Shown in pieces: positions 1 to 7,731 of a stretch of 64,000 bases of DNA; within the stretch, counting starts at the first letter, position 1; every line of letters begins with the position of its first letter. The notes under the pieces are model-generated. The model ran no database searches. It was not told the DNA's origin and was given only the letters and a program-made list of their open reading frames with translations. A program made the position numbers and the translations under genes. The DNA is from Maribacter algarum (ex Zhang et al. 2020). Lineage in GTDB: Bacteria > Bacteroidota > Bacteroidia > Flavobacteriales > Flavobacteriaceae. The DNA lies in the NCBI RefSeq assembly GCF_005885635.1, contig NZ_VATY01000004.1, forward strand, positions 124,001 to 188,000. Direction: 5' to 3'.

Positions 1-2077
1 TCGCTTCAAAACCTAGTTTATCGTAATCACTAAGATCCACGGCAGAAAATCTAGGACTCAGGGCACGGTAAACGCCAAGGTAATTTTCTGTGGTACCTTT
101 TAAACTTATATTTCTTTCAATAGGATATCCATCGCCCATATATGGGCCTTCAGTTGGTAAAACCTCATAGGTCTCCACTACTGTACCATTTGAAGAGTCA
201 TCTAGGCCCCATGGCGCATCCGCAACAAATAAATCATCTGGGGTATCGCCCAATCCTGCACTGATTCGGAAACCTAGATCAAATAGATTCCCTGTATCAA
301 CAGATATCGTTTGCAAATACCCATTGACCACTGTCGTCAGTTCAATATTTTCGGTAGCGCTAGTTTCCGTTTTCTTCATACCACCTTCCATTCGCACATT
401 CTTACTGTCATTGTTATTAACAAGGTTAAGTAAAACTTTCCCGTTTTGATAGCGAGCAGATTTCACAAAGACCGGAGGTGGTGGGGAAGCCGCATACCCA
501 TCAATTGGACTATTCACCTCCAAAAGCGACAACACCTCTTCACCCAACAATAGCAAGTCGTCAATTGAGTTAGCCCAAATTTGAAAATTATAATAGAGCG
601 CATCTTTTTTATAGGCATCTATATTCCAATGTGATTCAATAACAAATTGATTATTTGTGTTCAAACGCGCTGAAAATGTCAATGCAAACTCCAATTCTCC
701 ATTGGGTTGTTTTATGATTGACTTTATAAAGTTCTGCTCACGCAGTTGAATCGATGATACCGACAATAGTTCTGCACCCAAGAAACGATCACAAATAAAC
801 TTACTATGCTCATATACTTGATTCTCTGTTTTGATAACCATTAAGGCAGCCACCGAAGCATTATCTTTTAAATAATCGACAGAATAGATATCACTTGCAT
901 TGGTAAGATCTAACAAATCAGCCGCTGATGATTCTATGATTTCACTTTCATCTATTACGCCCAAAGGTGTTAAAGCACTAAGTGAGATATTGTTTTTAGC
1001 TGTGGTGCCCTTCTTCATATAGGAAGCATTCTTCTTTACTCTTTTCGCGCTAGCACTATTAAATTCGTACCCTTCTTTAGCCCGCATATAGTTTCTTCTA
1101 CCAATCTGCTCTGCCAGGCGGTCATTACTTTCTAACCCACCACTATTCGCCGAAGAAGCGGTATAGGTCACAGGGCATTCACTAATGCCAGAACATGCTG
1201 GATCATCACAGTCTGCTAAGCCATCGCCATCGTCGTCCTTACCGTTTGAACAATCTTCTTGGGGAACGGGTGCGGTAGGACACCTTGCACCATCATTACT
1301 AGCACTTGCGGGACCATAAGCAAATATGTTGGACTTCATGTTGCCTTGTGCAACATTCTGAACTTCATTAATAATATATACCGAACCAGATTGATTTGCA
1401 GAAACATAAAAATTTCCGCTAGCGTCAAAATAAACCGCCCCATAGGTGTAATTCAATCCCGCCAAAATAGGTACCACACCTAAATCTTCCATGGCACCGG
1501 TTTCAGGTGTAATACGATAAAGTTTATTCGTATTCTTTTCTACAGAATACAATTTGTTATCAACGGCATTAAAAGCCCAGTCATGAATACTTATTTTTTG
1601 AGGTAGGTTTTGAGCACCCAGATATTTCAAATAATTATCAGATGAAGGATTCAAATCAATGGAATAGTATGTGGCACTGCCTGACCGAAAATAGTAAATA
1701 CCTTTAGAGTTGATGGCACCAACATATTTGTTACCTGTAGTCAATTCAGGTATGGTATAAGTTTCGGTAGCGAAGTCTTTCCCTATCCGAGTTATTGATT
1801 TAGACGGTTCAGAGCGATACCCCCATATATAACCGTCTGTGGGGTTGTAAGCCGTCGCATTTATCTTACCGGACACAATCTCTTCAGCTACTAAATAAGA
1901 CCTTCCTGATGCCAAGTCAATAGCATAAACGTCGGCATACTGAAAAAGATAAGCACTGTAATCACAATTAAAAGGTTCAGATTGTGCATTTAACTGGAAA
2001 CTACTGGGTATTAATGTACTTAGAATTAGTAGGTTTATAAGGTATTTCAATTTTTTGGTAAAGTAGATTTGTTTCAT
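1..2077 (-). CDS. Secreted surface protein, 3' end cut by window edge
   Basis: Open reading frame from an ATG at 2077 that stays open to base 1, so about 692 residues are visible and the C-terminus lies outside the window. The N-terminus has a basic start, a hydrophobic stretch and a plausible signal-peptidase site (LNAQS). The first 300 residues look like a six-bladed propeller or DUF6923-like surface domain, with repeated segments of the type YAIDLASGRSY and LYRITPETGAMEDLG. Next comes a short Asp/Cys-rich stretch (DCSNGKDDDGDGLADCDDPA) resembling a calcium-binding thrombospondin-3 repeat or a MYXO-CTERM-like linker. The rest is a beta-rich region resembling a CBM-like module. Exported proteins of this build in this phylum often end in a T9SS sorting domain, but that end is not visible. 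No enzymatic motif was recognised. Confidence 0.75.
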   Translation of the reverse strand, partial: MKQIYFTKKLKYLINLLILSTLIPSSFQLNAQSEPFNCDYSAYLFQYADVYAIDLASGRSYLVAEEIVSGKINATAYNPTDGYIWGYRSEPSKSITRIGKDFATETYTIPELTTGNKYVGAINSKGIYYFRSGSATYYSIDLNPSSDNYLKYLGAQNLPQKISIHDWAFNAVDNKLYSVEKNTNKLYRITPETGAMEDLGVVPILAGLNYTYGAVYFDASGNFYVSANQSGSVYIINEVQNVAQGNMKSNIFAYGPASASNDGARCPTAPVPQEDCSNGKDDDGDGLADCDDPACSGISECPVTYTASSANSGGLESNDRLAEQIGRRNYMRAKEGYEFNSASAKRVKKNASYMKKGTTAKNNISLSALTPLGVIDESEIIESSAADLLDLTNASDIYSVDYLKDNASVAALMVIKTENQVYEHSKFICDRFLGAELLSVSSIQLREQNFIKSIIKQPNGELEFALTFSARLNTNNQFVIESHWNIDAYKKDALYYNFQIWANSIDDLLLLGEEVLSLLEVNSPIDGYAASPPPPVFVKSARYQNGKVLLNLVNNNDSKNVRMEGGMKKTETSATENIELTTVVNGYLQTISVDTGNLFDLGFRISAGLGDTPDDLFVADAPWGLDDSSNGTVVETYEVLPTEGPYMGDGYPIERNISLKGTTENYLGVYRALSPRFSAVDLSDYDKLGFEA

Positions 2078-2104
2078 AACCTGGGATTTAGGACATATTC
2101 GAGA

Positions 2105-2112
2105 CAAATGTA
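2105..2112 (-). promoter_or_regulatory. Candidate -7 box for the surface-protein gene
   Basis: On the minus strand this reads TACATTTG, an exact match to the Bacteroidota -7 consensus TAnnTTTG, and it lies 28 bp upstream of the ATG at 2077. No clear TTTG -33 element was found at the expected spacing, so the call rests on one box. Confidence 0.35.
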
Positions 2113-2230
2113 GAAAATATCATATAAGATTTTTCTTTCATTTCGATGAGCTTGAAACTACAACACGTCAGAAAGCCATTTATTGTAGACGAACGGTAAA
2201 CTACACAGATTTTTAACAAAAAAACACGTA

Positions 2231-2683
2231 ATGACAATTCGAAGAGCTAAAACCAAAGACATCACAAAAATTGTCGAAATGCTTGCCAATGATAAACTAG
2301 GTGAGCTACGCGAAGATTTTCAAAGTCCGTTGGCCGATTCCTATTTTGAAGCTTTCAGGAATATTAACAACGATCAAAATCAAGAATTGATGGTTATTAC
2401 AGATGAGTTGGACAAGGTCATCGGAACATTGCAATTATCCTTTATTCAGTATTTGACCTATCAAGGCGGTATTCGAGCCCAAATTGAAGCGGTTCGTATT
2501 CATAAGGACTTTCGTGGCAAGGGTGTTGGGCAAAAACTTTTCGAATGGGCCATTGAAAGAGCGAAGGAAAAAGGAGCACATGTTGTACAATTAACCACTG
2601 ATAAGAAACGTCCAGAAGCTCTAAATTTTTATGAAAAATTAGGGTTTAAAGCCAGTCATGAAGGAATGAAACTCCACTTGTAA
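2231..2683 (+). CDS. GNAT family N-acetyltransferase
   Basis: A 150-residue single-domain acyltransferase of the GNAT superfamily, expected to move an acetyl group from acetyl-CoA to an amine. The acetyl-CoA-binding motif A is clear: beta4 with IEAVRIHKDFRGKGVGQKL (R/Q-x-x-G-x-G/A type, about residues 84-102), followed by the motif B stretch KKRPEALNFYEKLGF near residues 124-138. Its substrate cannot be told from sequence. It is a single gene, convergent with the metallopeptidase on the other strand, and the two share a terminator. The ATG at 2231 puts the first beta strand (TIRRAKTKD) at the very N-terminus, as usual for the family. Confidence 0.9.
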   Translation: MTIRRAKTKDITKIVEMLANDKLGELREDFQSPLADSYFEAFRNINNDQNQELMVITDELDKVIGTLQLSFIQYLTYQGGIRAQIEAVRIHKDFRGKGVGQKLFEWAIERAKEKGAHVVQLTTDKKRPEALNFYEKLGFKASHEGMKLHL

Positions 2684-2702
2684 AAGAAAATAATTCCCAA
2701 AA

Positions 2703-2736
2703 AAATGGGTGGGACTTTCGCCAGTCCCACCCGTTT
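2703..2736. terminator. Bidirectional Rho-independent terminator
   Basis: Inverted repeat GGGTGGGACT (2707-2716) and AGTCCCACCC (2723-2732) around a 6-nt loop, extended by A/T pairs on both sides so that both strands end in T-rich tracts. It lies between the convergent acetyltransferase and metallopeptidase genes. Confidence 0.8.
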
Positions 2737-2759
2737 GATTTGAGGCAAAATCGAATTAA

Positions 2760-4070
2760 TTAAATCAAATCAGCTCCTGCGGATACGAAATCCATTCTTC
2801 GCTGATTTGCAGTTCCTGCCTTAAACGATACTCCAATTGAAATACCAAGTCCCCAATAGAGATGAGGCTTATGAGCAACGCCGAACTTCTTAAACCAGTT
2901 GTTTCCTGATAAGTTGATGTTATTATGGCTTGCAATTTTGGAATAGCCATCATAGATATGAACATGGTTTACAACGGCCTTGTCAGAAAAAGTTCTAAAC
3001 CTTAGAATTGCACATACCACTTTTAAACGCTTCTTGTCCTGAATCACCGGACTCGGAATCGCAAAATGGAACCAATTCGTCGTATTTGGCTTTCCGTACA
3101 GATAGGTATAGAAACCAGCTCGCGTAATGCGCTCCAAACGGTCTGGATACTCCACTTGAATACTGGTACCATGAATCCACGGAGCACTGGCAATACTATA
3201 ACCGCCATAAATATTTCGGATTCCTGCTATATCATCGGCATGCAGATACCGTTTCGCTCCAGAATAACTTGGAAACATCATAGAGCCGTTGACATTTGAA
3301 TGTCTTAAGCCCAATGAGTGTCCGAATTCATGGGCAGCCACAGTTACCAAATCTATTTTTCCTGCTCCCGTCGGAATATTTATAGTCCAGTTTTCAGCTT
3401 CATCAAAATGGGCGTCACCGGCCAAGGCCCCACTATTTGGTGGTGGATAGTATGCATGGGCAAGAACACCTCCACGGCCGTCAAACGGCGAACCATCACC
3501 ATGACTACCTGATTCAAACTTGATTCTTATATCCGGATTTGCACTTGCATTCACACGTCTAAAGCTCAGAGGGGTTTCCGCGGCCCACATGGCAAATGCT
3601 TGTGCAAAAGCAGAATGTATTTTTGTAGGTGTAAGTCCGTTGTCACTGGTATAATTATCAAAACCATAAGTTAGGCTGGTCTTGTTCCATTTATTGCTAT
3701 GTGTTGAAAATTCGCCTAAGTCGGGCATCCCACAGCGTTTACAGTCTAGCTCCTCAAGAGTGGCCGTGTCAAGCTTCCCTGTGGATTTTAATCCATGGAA
3801 TTCTTGGTACTTTTTCAGTGCCCCTACCGTTGCCTCATCCATCTCCCCAGGAGTGATAAAGCTCGATTTGAGTGATTCCAAGGCATCTCCTTCTGGCTGT
3901 GGCACTTGCTCATCTGCTGTTCCAAATGCGCTGTCTATCGGGTCTAAATACCCGAACAGTTCCAAGTGTTTTTGTAATTGTTTGATGTCTGACGACTTTT
4001 TCGGAATATAGTCTGCTTTTTTAACTTTCTGTACTTTAGATTTTTTAGGTTTTTCTATTGTTTCGCTCAT
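2760..4070 (-). CDS. Matrixin-like (M10A) zinc metallopeptidase with PG-binding-like prodomain
   Basis: A 436-residue protein laid out like a matrix metalloproteinase. Residues about 25-110 form a peptidoglycan-binding-like helical domain. Then comes CKRCGMPDL with Cys113, which matches the matrixin cysteine-switch motif PRCGxPD. The catalytic domain carries the zinc signature HEFGHSLGLRH (His247, Glu248, His251, His257) and a Met-turn (GSMMFPSYSG). The last 140 residues form a beta-rich domain (possibly DUF6623-like, uncertain) with VVNHVHIYDGY. The N-terminus is highly charged (MSETIEKPKKSK) and has no recognisable Sec or lipoprotein signal, which is odd for a matrixin. It lies 10 bp after a lipoprotein gene on the same strand and is probably co-transcribed with it. 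Cys113 probably caps the zinc in a latent form (known for the family, inferred here). Confidence 0.9.
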   Translation of the reverse strand: MSETIEKPKKSKVQKVKKADYIPKKSSDIKQLQKHLELFGYLDPIDSAFGTADEQVPQPEGDALESLKSSFITPGEMDEATVGALKKYQEFHGLKSTGKLDTATLEELDCKRCGMPDLGEFSTHSNKWNKTSLTYGFDNYTSDNGLTPTKIHSAFAQAFAMWAAETPLSFRRVNASANPDIRIKFESGSHGDGSPFDGRGGVLAHAYYPPPNSGALAGDAHFDEAENWTINIPTGAGKIDLVTVAAHEFGHSLGLRHSNVNGSMMFPSYSGAKRYLHADDIAGIRNIYGGYSIASAPWIHGTSIQVEYPDRLERITRAGFYTYLYGKPNTTNWFHFAIPSPVIQDKKRLKVVCAILRFRTFSDKAVVNHVHIYDGYSKIASHNNINLSGNNWFKKFGVAHKPHLYWGLGISIGVSFKAGTANQRRMDFVSAGADLI

Positions 4071-4080
4071 GATTACATTT

Positions 4081-4470
4081 TTAATTGTTGTTAAATGATT
4101 TGATTTCGTCTAGTTCTACTAGAAGAAAAACTTGTTCCCCTCCCATACGGGCGGGGGGTAGTTGGGCATCTTTCGTTATGGTGCCGCTGAAAATGATCTG
4201 CGCACCAGCTGTTCTTAATTCTTCAGGAACCATCTTGGACTCTGGCACAACACATGTAAACTGACCATCGATAGTGTTCTCTTGATAAAATGATATGGTG
4301 TATTTGCCCAAATCATCCCAGTAGCCTACAATTCCTTTTTTTTTCTCTACTTTTTGTCTTTCCATAGATTTAAATTTGTTGTGGGTGTTACTATCTATTT
4401 GTGTGGTAGCACGAGTTGCGCAACCAAAGAGTAGTCCGGTTAGAAGTAATAAGGGAATGAATAGTTTCAT
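4081..4470 (-). CDS. Small lipoprotein upstream of the metallopeptidase
   Basis: About 129 residues from the ATG at 4470. A TTG two codons earlier could also start translation, but the ATG gives the cleaner signal. The N-terminus MKLFIPLLLLTGLLFGC is a type II signal peptide with lipobox LFGC, so it should be a lipoprotein. The mature part is short and beta-rich, with GYWDDLGKYTISFY and a C-terminal FSGTITKD segment. No family was recognised. It ends 10 bp before the metallopeptidase gene, so the two form a probable operon. A role as partner or inhibitor of that peptidase is only a guess from position. Confidence 0.75.
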   Translation of the reverse strand: MKLFIPLLLLTGLLFGCATRATTQIDSNTHNKFKSMERQKVEKKKGIVGYWDDLGKYTISFYQENTIDGQFTCVVPESKMVPEELRTAGAQIIFSGTITKDAQLPPARMGGEQVFLLVELDEIKSFNNN

Positions 4471-4804
4471 TTCCAATTACATTGAAATATTCGAATTTTT
4501 GCGTGTAGGGAAACGATAAGGTTTATACAAACCGTTGAATGGAGAGAACTAGCAATCAAGTAGAGTGATTGCTTCTGATAAGGAGCAATACAAAAATAGT
4601 AGGATTTACCTTGCTACTTATGTTAAATAGTACAGAATGAATGGATTAGCGTATGGATTGCATGAAATTGCATTTTTTTGAATTTTAATATCCCATTCCC
4701 TTTCCTTATTTTGCGGTTACCAATTTGAAACCAAGTATAATACCAGTGCTTATTAGAAGGCACATAGCATGGTCTAGCTTAATTAGACTTAACAGGATAC
4801 ACTT
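4471..4804. other. Divergent intergenic region
   Basis: This gap between the leftward lipoprotein/peptidase pair and the rightward acyl-CoA synthetase must hold both promoters. On the minus strand 4591-4598 reads TATTTTTG, which matches TAnnTTTG. An 8-bp inverted repeat (AGCAATCA at 4551-4558, TGATTGCT at 4566-4573) lies next to it. On the plus strand TTATTTTG at 4706-4713 is one base off the -7 consensus. No open reading frame or RNA gene was seen. Confidence 0.4.
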
Positions 4805-6577
4805 ATGCAAAATATCACGAGACTCTTTGATTTTCCGTATTACCAATTAGAAAAATACAATATGCCCAACTGTTTTGTGGATAAGCGAAACGGCGAATGG
4901 GTAAATACGTCTACCCAAGAATATGTAGACAAGGCAAATGCTATTAGTCGTGGTTTGCTAAGACTGGGAGTTCAGGCAAACGATAAGATCGCCCTAATTT
5001 CAATGACCAACCGTTCAGAATGGAATGTTATGGACACAGGCATTTTGCAATTGGGCGCACAAAACGTTCCTATTTATCCAACGATTTCTGAAGAAGACTA
5101 TGCTTATGTGCTCAATCATTCTGAATCAAAATATTGCTTTGTCTCCTGTTCTGAAGTATATGCGAAGGTAAAATCGGTTCAAGACCAAGTACCGAGTTTG
5201 CAAGAAGTCTATTCTTTTGATGAATTGAATAATTGTAAAAACTGGAGCGAAGTGCTTGAACTGGGAGCGGATACCTCTAACCAAGATGTTGTGGAAGACC
5301 GAAAGGCCAGTGTGAAACCAGAAACCTTGGCCACACTGATTTATACATCAGGAACGACTGGAAGACCCAAAGGAGTTATGCTTTCCCATGAAAATGTAGT
5401 TTTTAATGCCTTAACAAGTTCAGAGCGTTTACCGATTGAAAAAGGGAAATCCCGTTGCTTGAGTTTTCTACCTGTGTGTCATATTTATGAGCGTATGATG
5501 GTGTACTTATACATGTATAACGGAGTCAGCATCTATTATGCAGAGTCCATGGAAAAAATAACCGACAATCTAAAGGAATCCTCGCCACATGTAATGACTG
5601 CTGTTCCGCGATTGTTGGAGAAAGTATATGACAGTATTTTAACAAAAGGAAGTGACCTTAGCGGATTAAAAAAGAAAATTTTCTTTTGGGCAGTTGATTT
5701 AGGATTGAAATATGAACCTTATGGACAAAATGGATGGTGGTATGAAAAAAAATTAGGTATCGCCAAAAAATTGATTTTTAGTAAATGGAAAGAAGCACTT
5801 GGAGGAGAACTTCAAGTCATATCTTCCGGTAGTGCCGCACTTCAACCACGTCTTGCTCGCATCTTCAACGCCGCCGGACTTGGTGTTATGGAAGGATACG
5901 GTCTAACGGAAACTTCTCCTGTAGTCTCAGTAAATGATATGCGCAAGGGCGGATTTAAAATTGGAACCGTTGGAAAGTTACTACCAGGTGTCGAAGTAAA
6001 AATTGCGGATGATGGTGAAATTTGTGTTAAGGCACCTAGTGTGATGCAGGGTTATTACAAGGATGCGGAAAAAACGGCCGAAGTAATGAAGGACGGTTAT
6101 TTTCATACTGGGGATATCGGTGAGATAGATACAGATGGTTTCTTGAAAATCACCGACCGTAAAAAAGAAATGTTCAAAACTTCAGGCGGTAAATATGTGG
6201 CTCCACAGTTATTGGAAAATAGATTTAAACAATCCCGATTTATCGAGCAATTAATGGTCGTAGGTGAAGGTGAGAAAATGCCGGCAGCTTTAATTCAGCC
6301 CGACTTTGCCTACCTCTTCGATTGGGCCAAAGAAAACGGAATTACCATAAGTGAAAATTCTGATATTGTTACTAATGAAAAGGTTTTGGCTAAATATCAG
6401 GAGGAGGTAGATTTGGCGAATGAGTCTTTTGCCAAATGGGAAAAAGTGAAGCAGTTTCGTTTGACTCCGGATGTATGGAGTATCAATGAGGGGCACCTCA
6501 CCCCTACTATGAAATTGCGTCGTAAGATTATCAAAGAGAAGTACATGGCATTGTACAATGATATTTACGGGCATTAG
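4805..6577 (+). CDS. Long-chain acyl-CoA synthetase (AMP-forming)
   Basis: A 590-residue ANL-family ligase that activates a fatty acid to acyl-AMP and then acyl-CoA. The P-loop-like motif LIYTSGTTGRPKGVMLSH lies near residue 180. The A5-type motif MEGYGLTETSP, the GYFHTGDIGEIDTDGFLKITDRKKE hinge region (ATP-binding Asp and hinge) and the C-terminal TPTMKLRRKII lysine motif are all present. Length and the YEPYG insert fit the FAA1/long-chain group rather than short-chain ligases. It precedes a beta-oxidation operon on the same strand, so supplying acyl-CoA to that pathway is the likely role. No membrane segment is evident. Confidence 0.93.
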   Translation: MQNITRLFDFPYYQLEKYNMPNCFVDKRNGEWVNTSTQEYVDKANAISRGLLRLGVQANDKIALISMTNRSEWNVMDTGILQLGAQNVPIYPTISEEDYAYVLNHSESKYCFVSCSEVYAKVKSVQDQVPSLQEVYSFDELNNCKNWSEVLELGADTSNQDVVEDRKASVKPETLATLIYTSGTTGRPKGVMLSHENVVFNALTSSERLPIEKGKSRCLSFLPVCHIYERMMVYLYMYNGVSIYYAESMEKITDNLKESSPHVMTAVPRLLEKVYDSILTKGSDLSGLKKKIFFWAVDLGLKYEPYGQNGWWYEKKLGIAKKLIFSKWKEALGGELQVISSGSAALQPRLARIFNAAGLGVMEGYGLTETSPVVSVNDMRKGGFKIGTVGKLLPGVEVKIADDGEICVKAPSVMQGYYKDAEKTAEVMKDGYFHTGDIGEIDTDGFLKITDRKKEMFKTSGGKYVAPQLLENRFKQSRFIEQLMVVGEGEKMPAALIQPDFAYLFDWAKENGITISENSDIVTNEKVLAKYQEEVDLANESFAKWEKVKQFRLTPDVWSINEGHLTPTMKLRRKIIKEKYMALYNDIYGH

Positions 6578-6646
6578 TGGTTTTTCCCAATAAACCGTTT
6601 TTGTACTTTCCCCTTTTTCAGGGATATCGACTATTGTCTCTTTAGA

Positions 6647-6654
6647 TAAGTTTG
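6647..6654 (+). promoter_or_regulatory. Candidate -7 box for small lipoprotein
   Basis: TAAGTTTG matches TAnnTTTG exactly and lies 30 bp before the ATG at 6684, implying a leader of about 20 nt. No convincing -33 box was seen. Confidence 0.35.
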
Positions 6655-6683
6655 TACCATAATAACAAACAAAATCTAAAATC

Positions 6684-7088
6684 ATGAAAAAAGTATTTTT
6701 AACTTGTGCTGTAATAGCTGCACTTGTAATTTTGTCTTGCAAAGACAAGTCAACGACAAGTTCTGATTCTGAAACCAGAACGGAAACTTCTTCAAAAGAA
6801 ACAACAACTGAAACATCTAGCTCAGAAAACGGGGTTCCCAGTTTTGGTGATGCCGATGTACAGGCTTACGTAGAAAGCTATGAGTCCTATTTAGAGGACT
6901 ATAAAAAAGCCGTTGAGAGTAAAGACATGGCTGCTTTTCCCAATTTAGCAACTAAAGGCCAAGACTTGGCTACAAAAGCGCAAGAGGTTAGTGGAAAGGT
7001 TTCTGGTGCAGATGCTGAGAAACTTACGGCATATATGATGAAAAAGGCCGAAGAGCTTCAAGAACTTTCCAAAAAGATGATGGAATAA
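6684..7088 (+). CDS. Small Ser/Thr-rich lipoprotein
   Basis: A 134-residue protein with a lipoprotein signal (MKKVFLTCAVIAALVILSC, lipid cysteine about residue 19). A 30-residue Ser/Thr/Glu-rich linker follows, then a helical domain (DVQAYVESYESYLEDYKKAV and later helices rich in Lys and Glu) that looks like a small helical bundle. No catalytic motif was recognised and the function is unknown. It has its own candidate promoter and is followed by a terminator, so it is probably a single-gene unit between the acyl-CoA synthetase and the beta-oxidation operon. Confidence 0.85.
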   Translation: MKKVFLTCAVIAALVILSCKDKSTTSSDSETRTETSSKETTTETSSSENGVPSFGDADVQAYVESYESYLEDYKKAVESKDMAAFPNLATKGQDLATKAQEVSGKVSGADAEKLTAYMMKKAEELQELSKKMME

Positions 7089-7110
7089 AATAAAAATGTA
7101 CAGTACTTAG

Positions 7111-7148
7111 AACCGTCTCAGCACCTGCGCTTTGACGGTTTTCTTTTT
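7111..7148 (+). terminator. Rho-independent terminator after small lipoprotein
   Basis: AACCGTC (7111-7117) pairs with GACGGTT (7134-7140), followed by TTCTTTTTG. The loop is long (16 nt) but the T tract is clear. Confidence 0.6.
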
Positions 7149-7209
7149 GCTATATATTTCATATCATCTCAATTCATCGAATTTAAAGAAGTAATGTTCC
7201 TTTTTATTA

Positions 7210-7237
7210 AAATTTATTATGCATGCATAATAAATTT
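7210..7237. promoter_or_regulatory. 28-bp perfect palindrome, candidate MarR operator
   Basis: Bases 7210-7223 (AAATTTATTATGCA) are the exact reverse complement of 7224-7237. It sits directly upstream of the -7 box at 7241-7248, covering the -33 region of the promoter of the marR-led beta-oxidation operon. Position and symmetry are what is expected of an autoregulatory site for a dimeric MarR repressor. That this regulator binds it is inference. Confidence 0.7.
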
Positions 7238-7240
7238 CTT

Positions 7241-7248
7241 TATATTTG
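7241..7248 (+). promoter_or_regulatory. -7 box of the marR/beta-oxidation operon
   Basis: TATATTTG is an exact TAnnTTTG match, 19 bp before the ATG at 7268. The expected transcription start near 7254 leaves a leader of only about a dozen bases. Confidence 0.55.
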
Positions 7249-7267
7249 GTCACCCACAACCAAATTT

Positions 7268-7717
7268 ATGAAAGACGTTACGATAGATTATGTTCTCCGA
7301 GCTACTTGGCAAGCGGTTGCCAGAATGTATAATGAAGAGGCCAAGGAATTCGATTCAACTATGGCCGTTGGCTTTACCTTATTAAGTATAGATCCGAAAA
7401 CTGGAACGCCATCAACCGCCTTAGGCCCCAAAATGGGGATGGAAGCGACGAGTTTATCCCGAATACTGAAAAGTATGGAGGAAAAAGGATTGATTGTACG
7501 TAAACCTAACCCGAAAGACGGAAGAGGGGTTTTGATTCACCTGACGGAATTTGGCTTAGAAAAAAGAAATTATTCAAAGGATGTGGTACTTCGGTTTGAT
7601 GATGCTGTAAAGGAAAATGTCTCTGAAGAAAAACTGAAACATTTTTTTGAAGTCATGAATACGATTAACGGCCTAATCGCAGAAAAAAGAATATATACTA
7701 AAGAAACAACTAATTAA
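7268..7717 (+). CDS. MarR-family regulator of fatty-acid degradation
   Basis: A 149-residue winged-helix regulator. The recognition helix region MEATSLSRILKSMEEKGLI and the wing KPNPKDGRGVLIHLTEFG are typical MarR. I start it at the ATG at 7268 (MKDVTIDYVLRATWQAV). An in-frame ATG at 7223 lies inside the 28-bp palindrome and upstream of the likely transcription start, so it is unlikely to be used. The stop is 14 bp before the HAD/hydratase gene, so it heads the operon 7268-13165. The probable ligand is an acyl-CoA, inferred from the operon content and from similar regulator-first operons. It probably represses its own promoter through the palindrome. Confidence 0.9.
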   Translation: MKDVTIDYVLRATWQAVARMYNEEAKEFDSTMAVGFTLLSIDPKTGTPSTALGPKMGMEATSLSRILKSMEEKGLIVRKPNPKDGRGVLIHLTEFGLEKRNYSKDVVLRFDDAVKENVSEEKLKHFFEVMNTINGLIAEKRIYTKETTN

Positions 7718-7731
7718 CAGGAATCCCATAC

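Noticed and set aside
1259-1483. 74-residue plus-strand open frame
   Set aside because: It lies within the 1-2077 minus-strand surface-protein gene and encodes nothing recognisable.
3066-4011. Several plus-strand open frames opposite the M10 peptidase
   Set aside because: The minus-strand frame holds a full metallopeptidase with motifs in order.
7223-7267. Longer marR N-terminus from the ATG at 7223
   Set aside because: That ATG lies inside the 28-bp palindrome and upstream of the promoter box TATATTTG, so it would precede the transcript.
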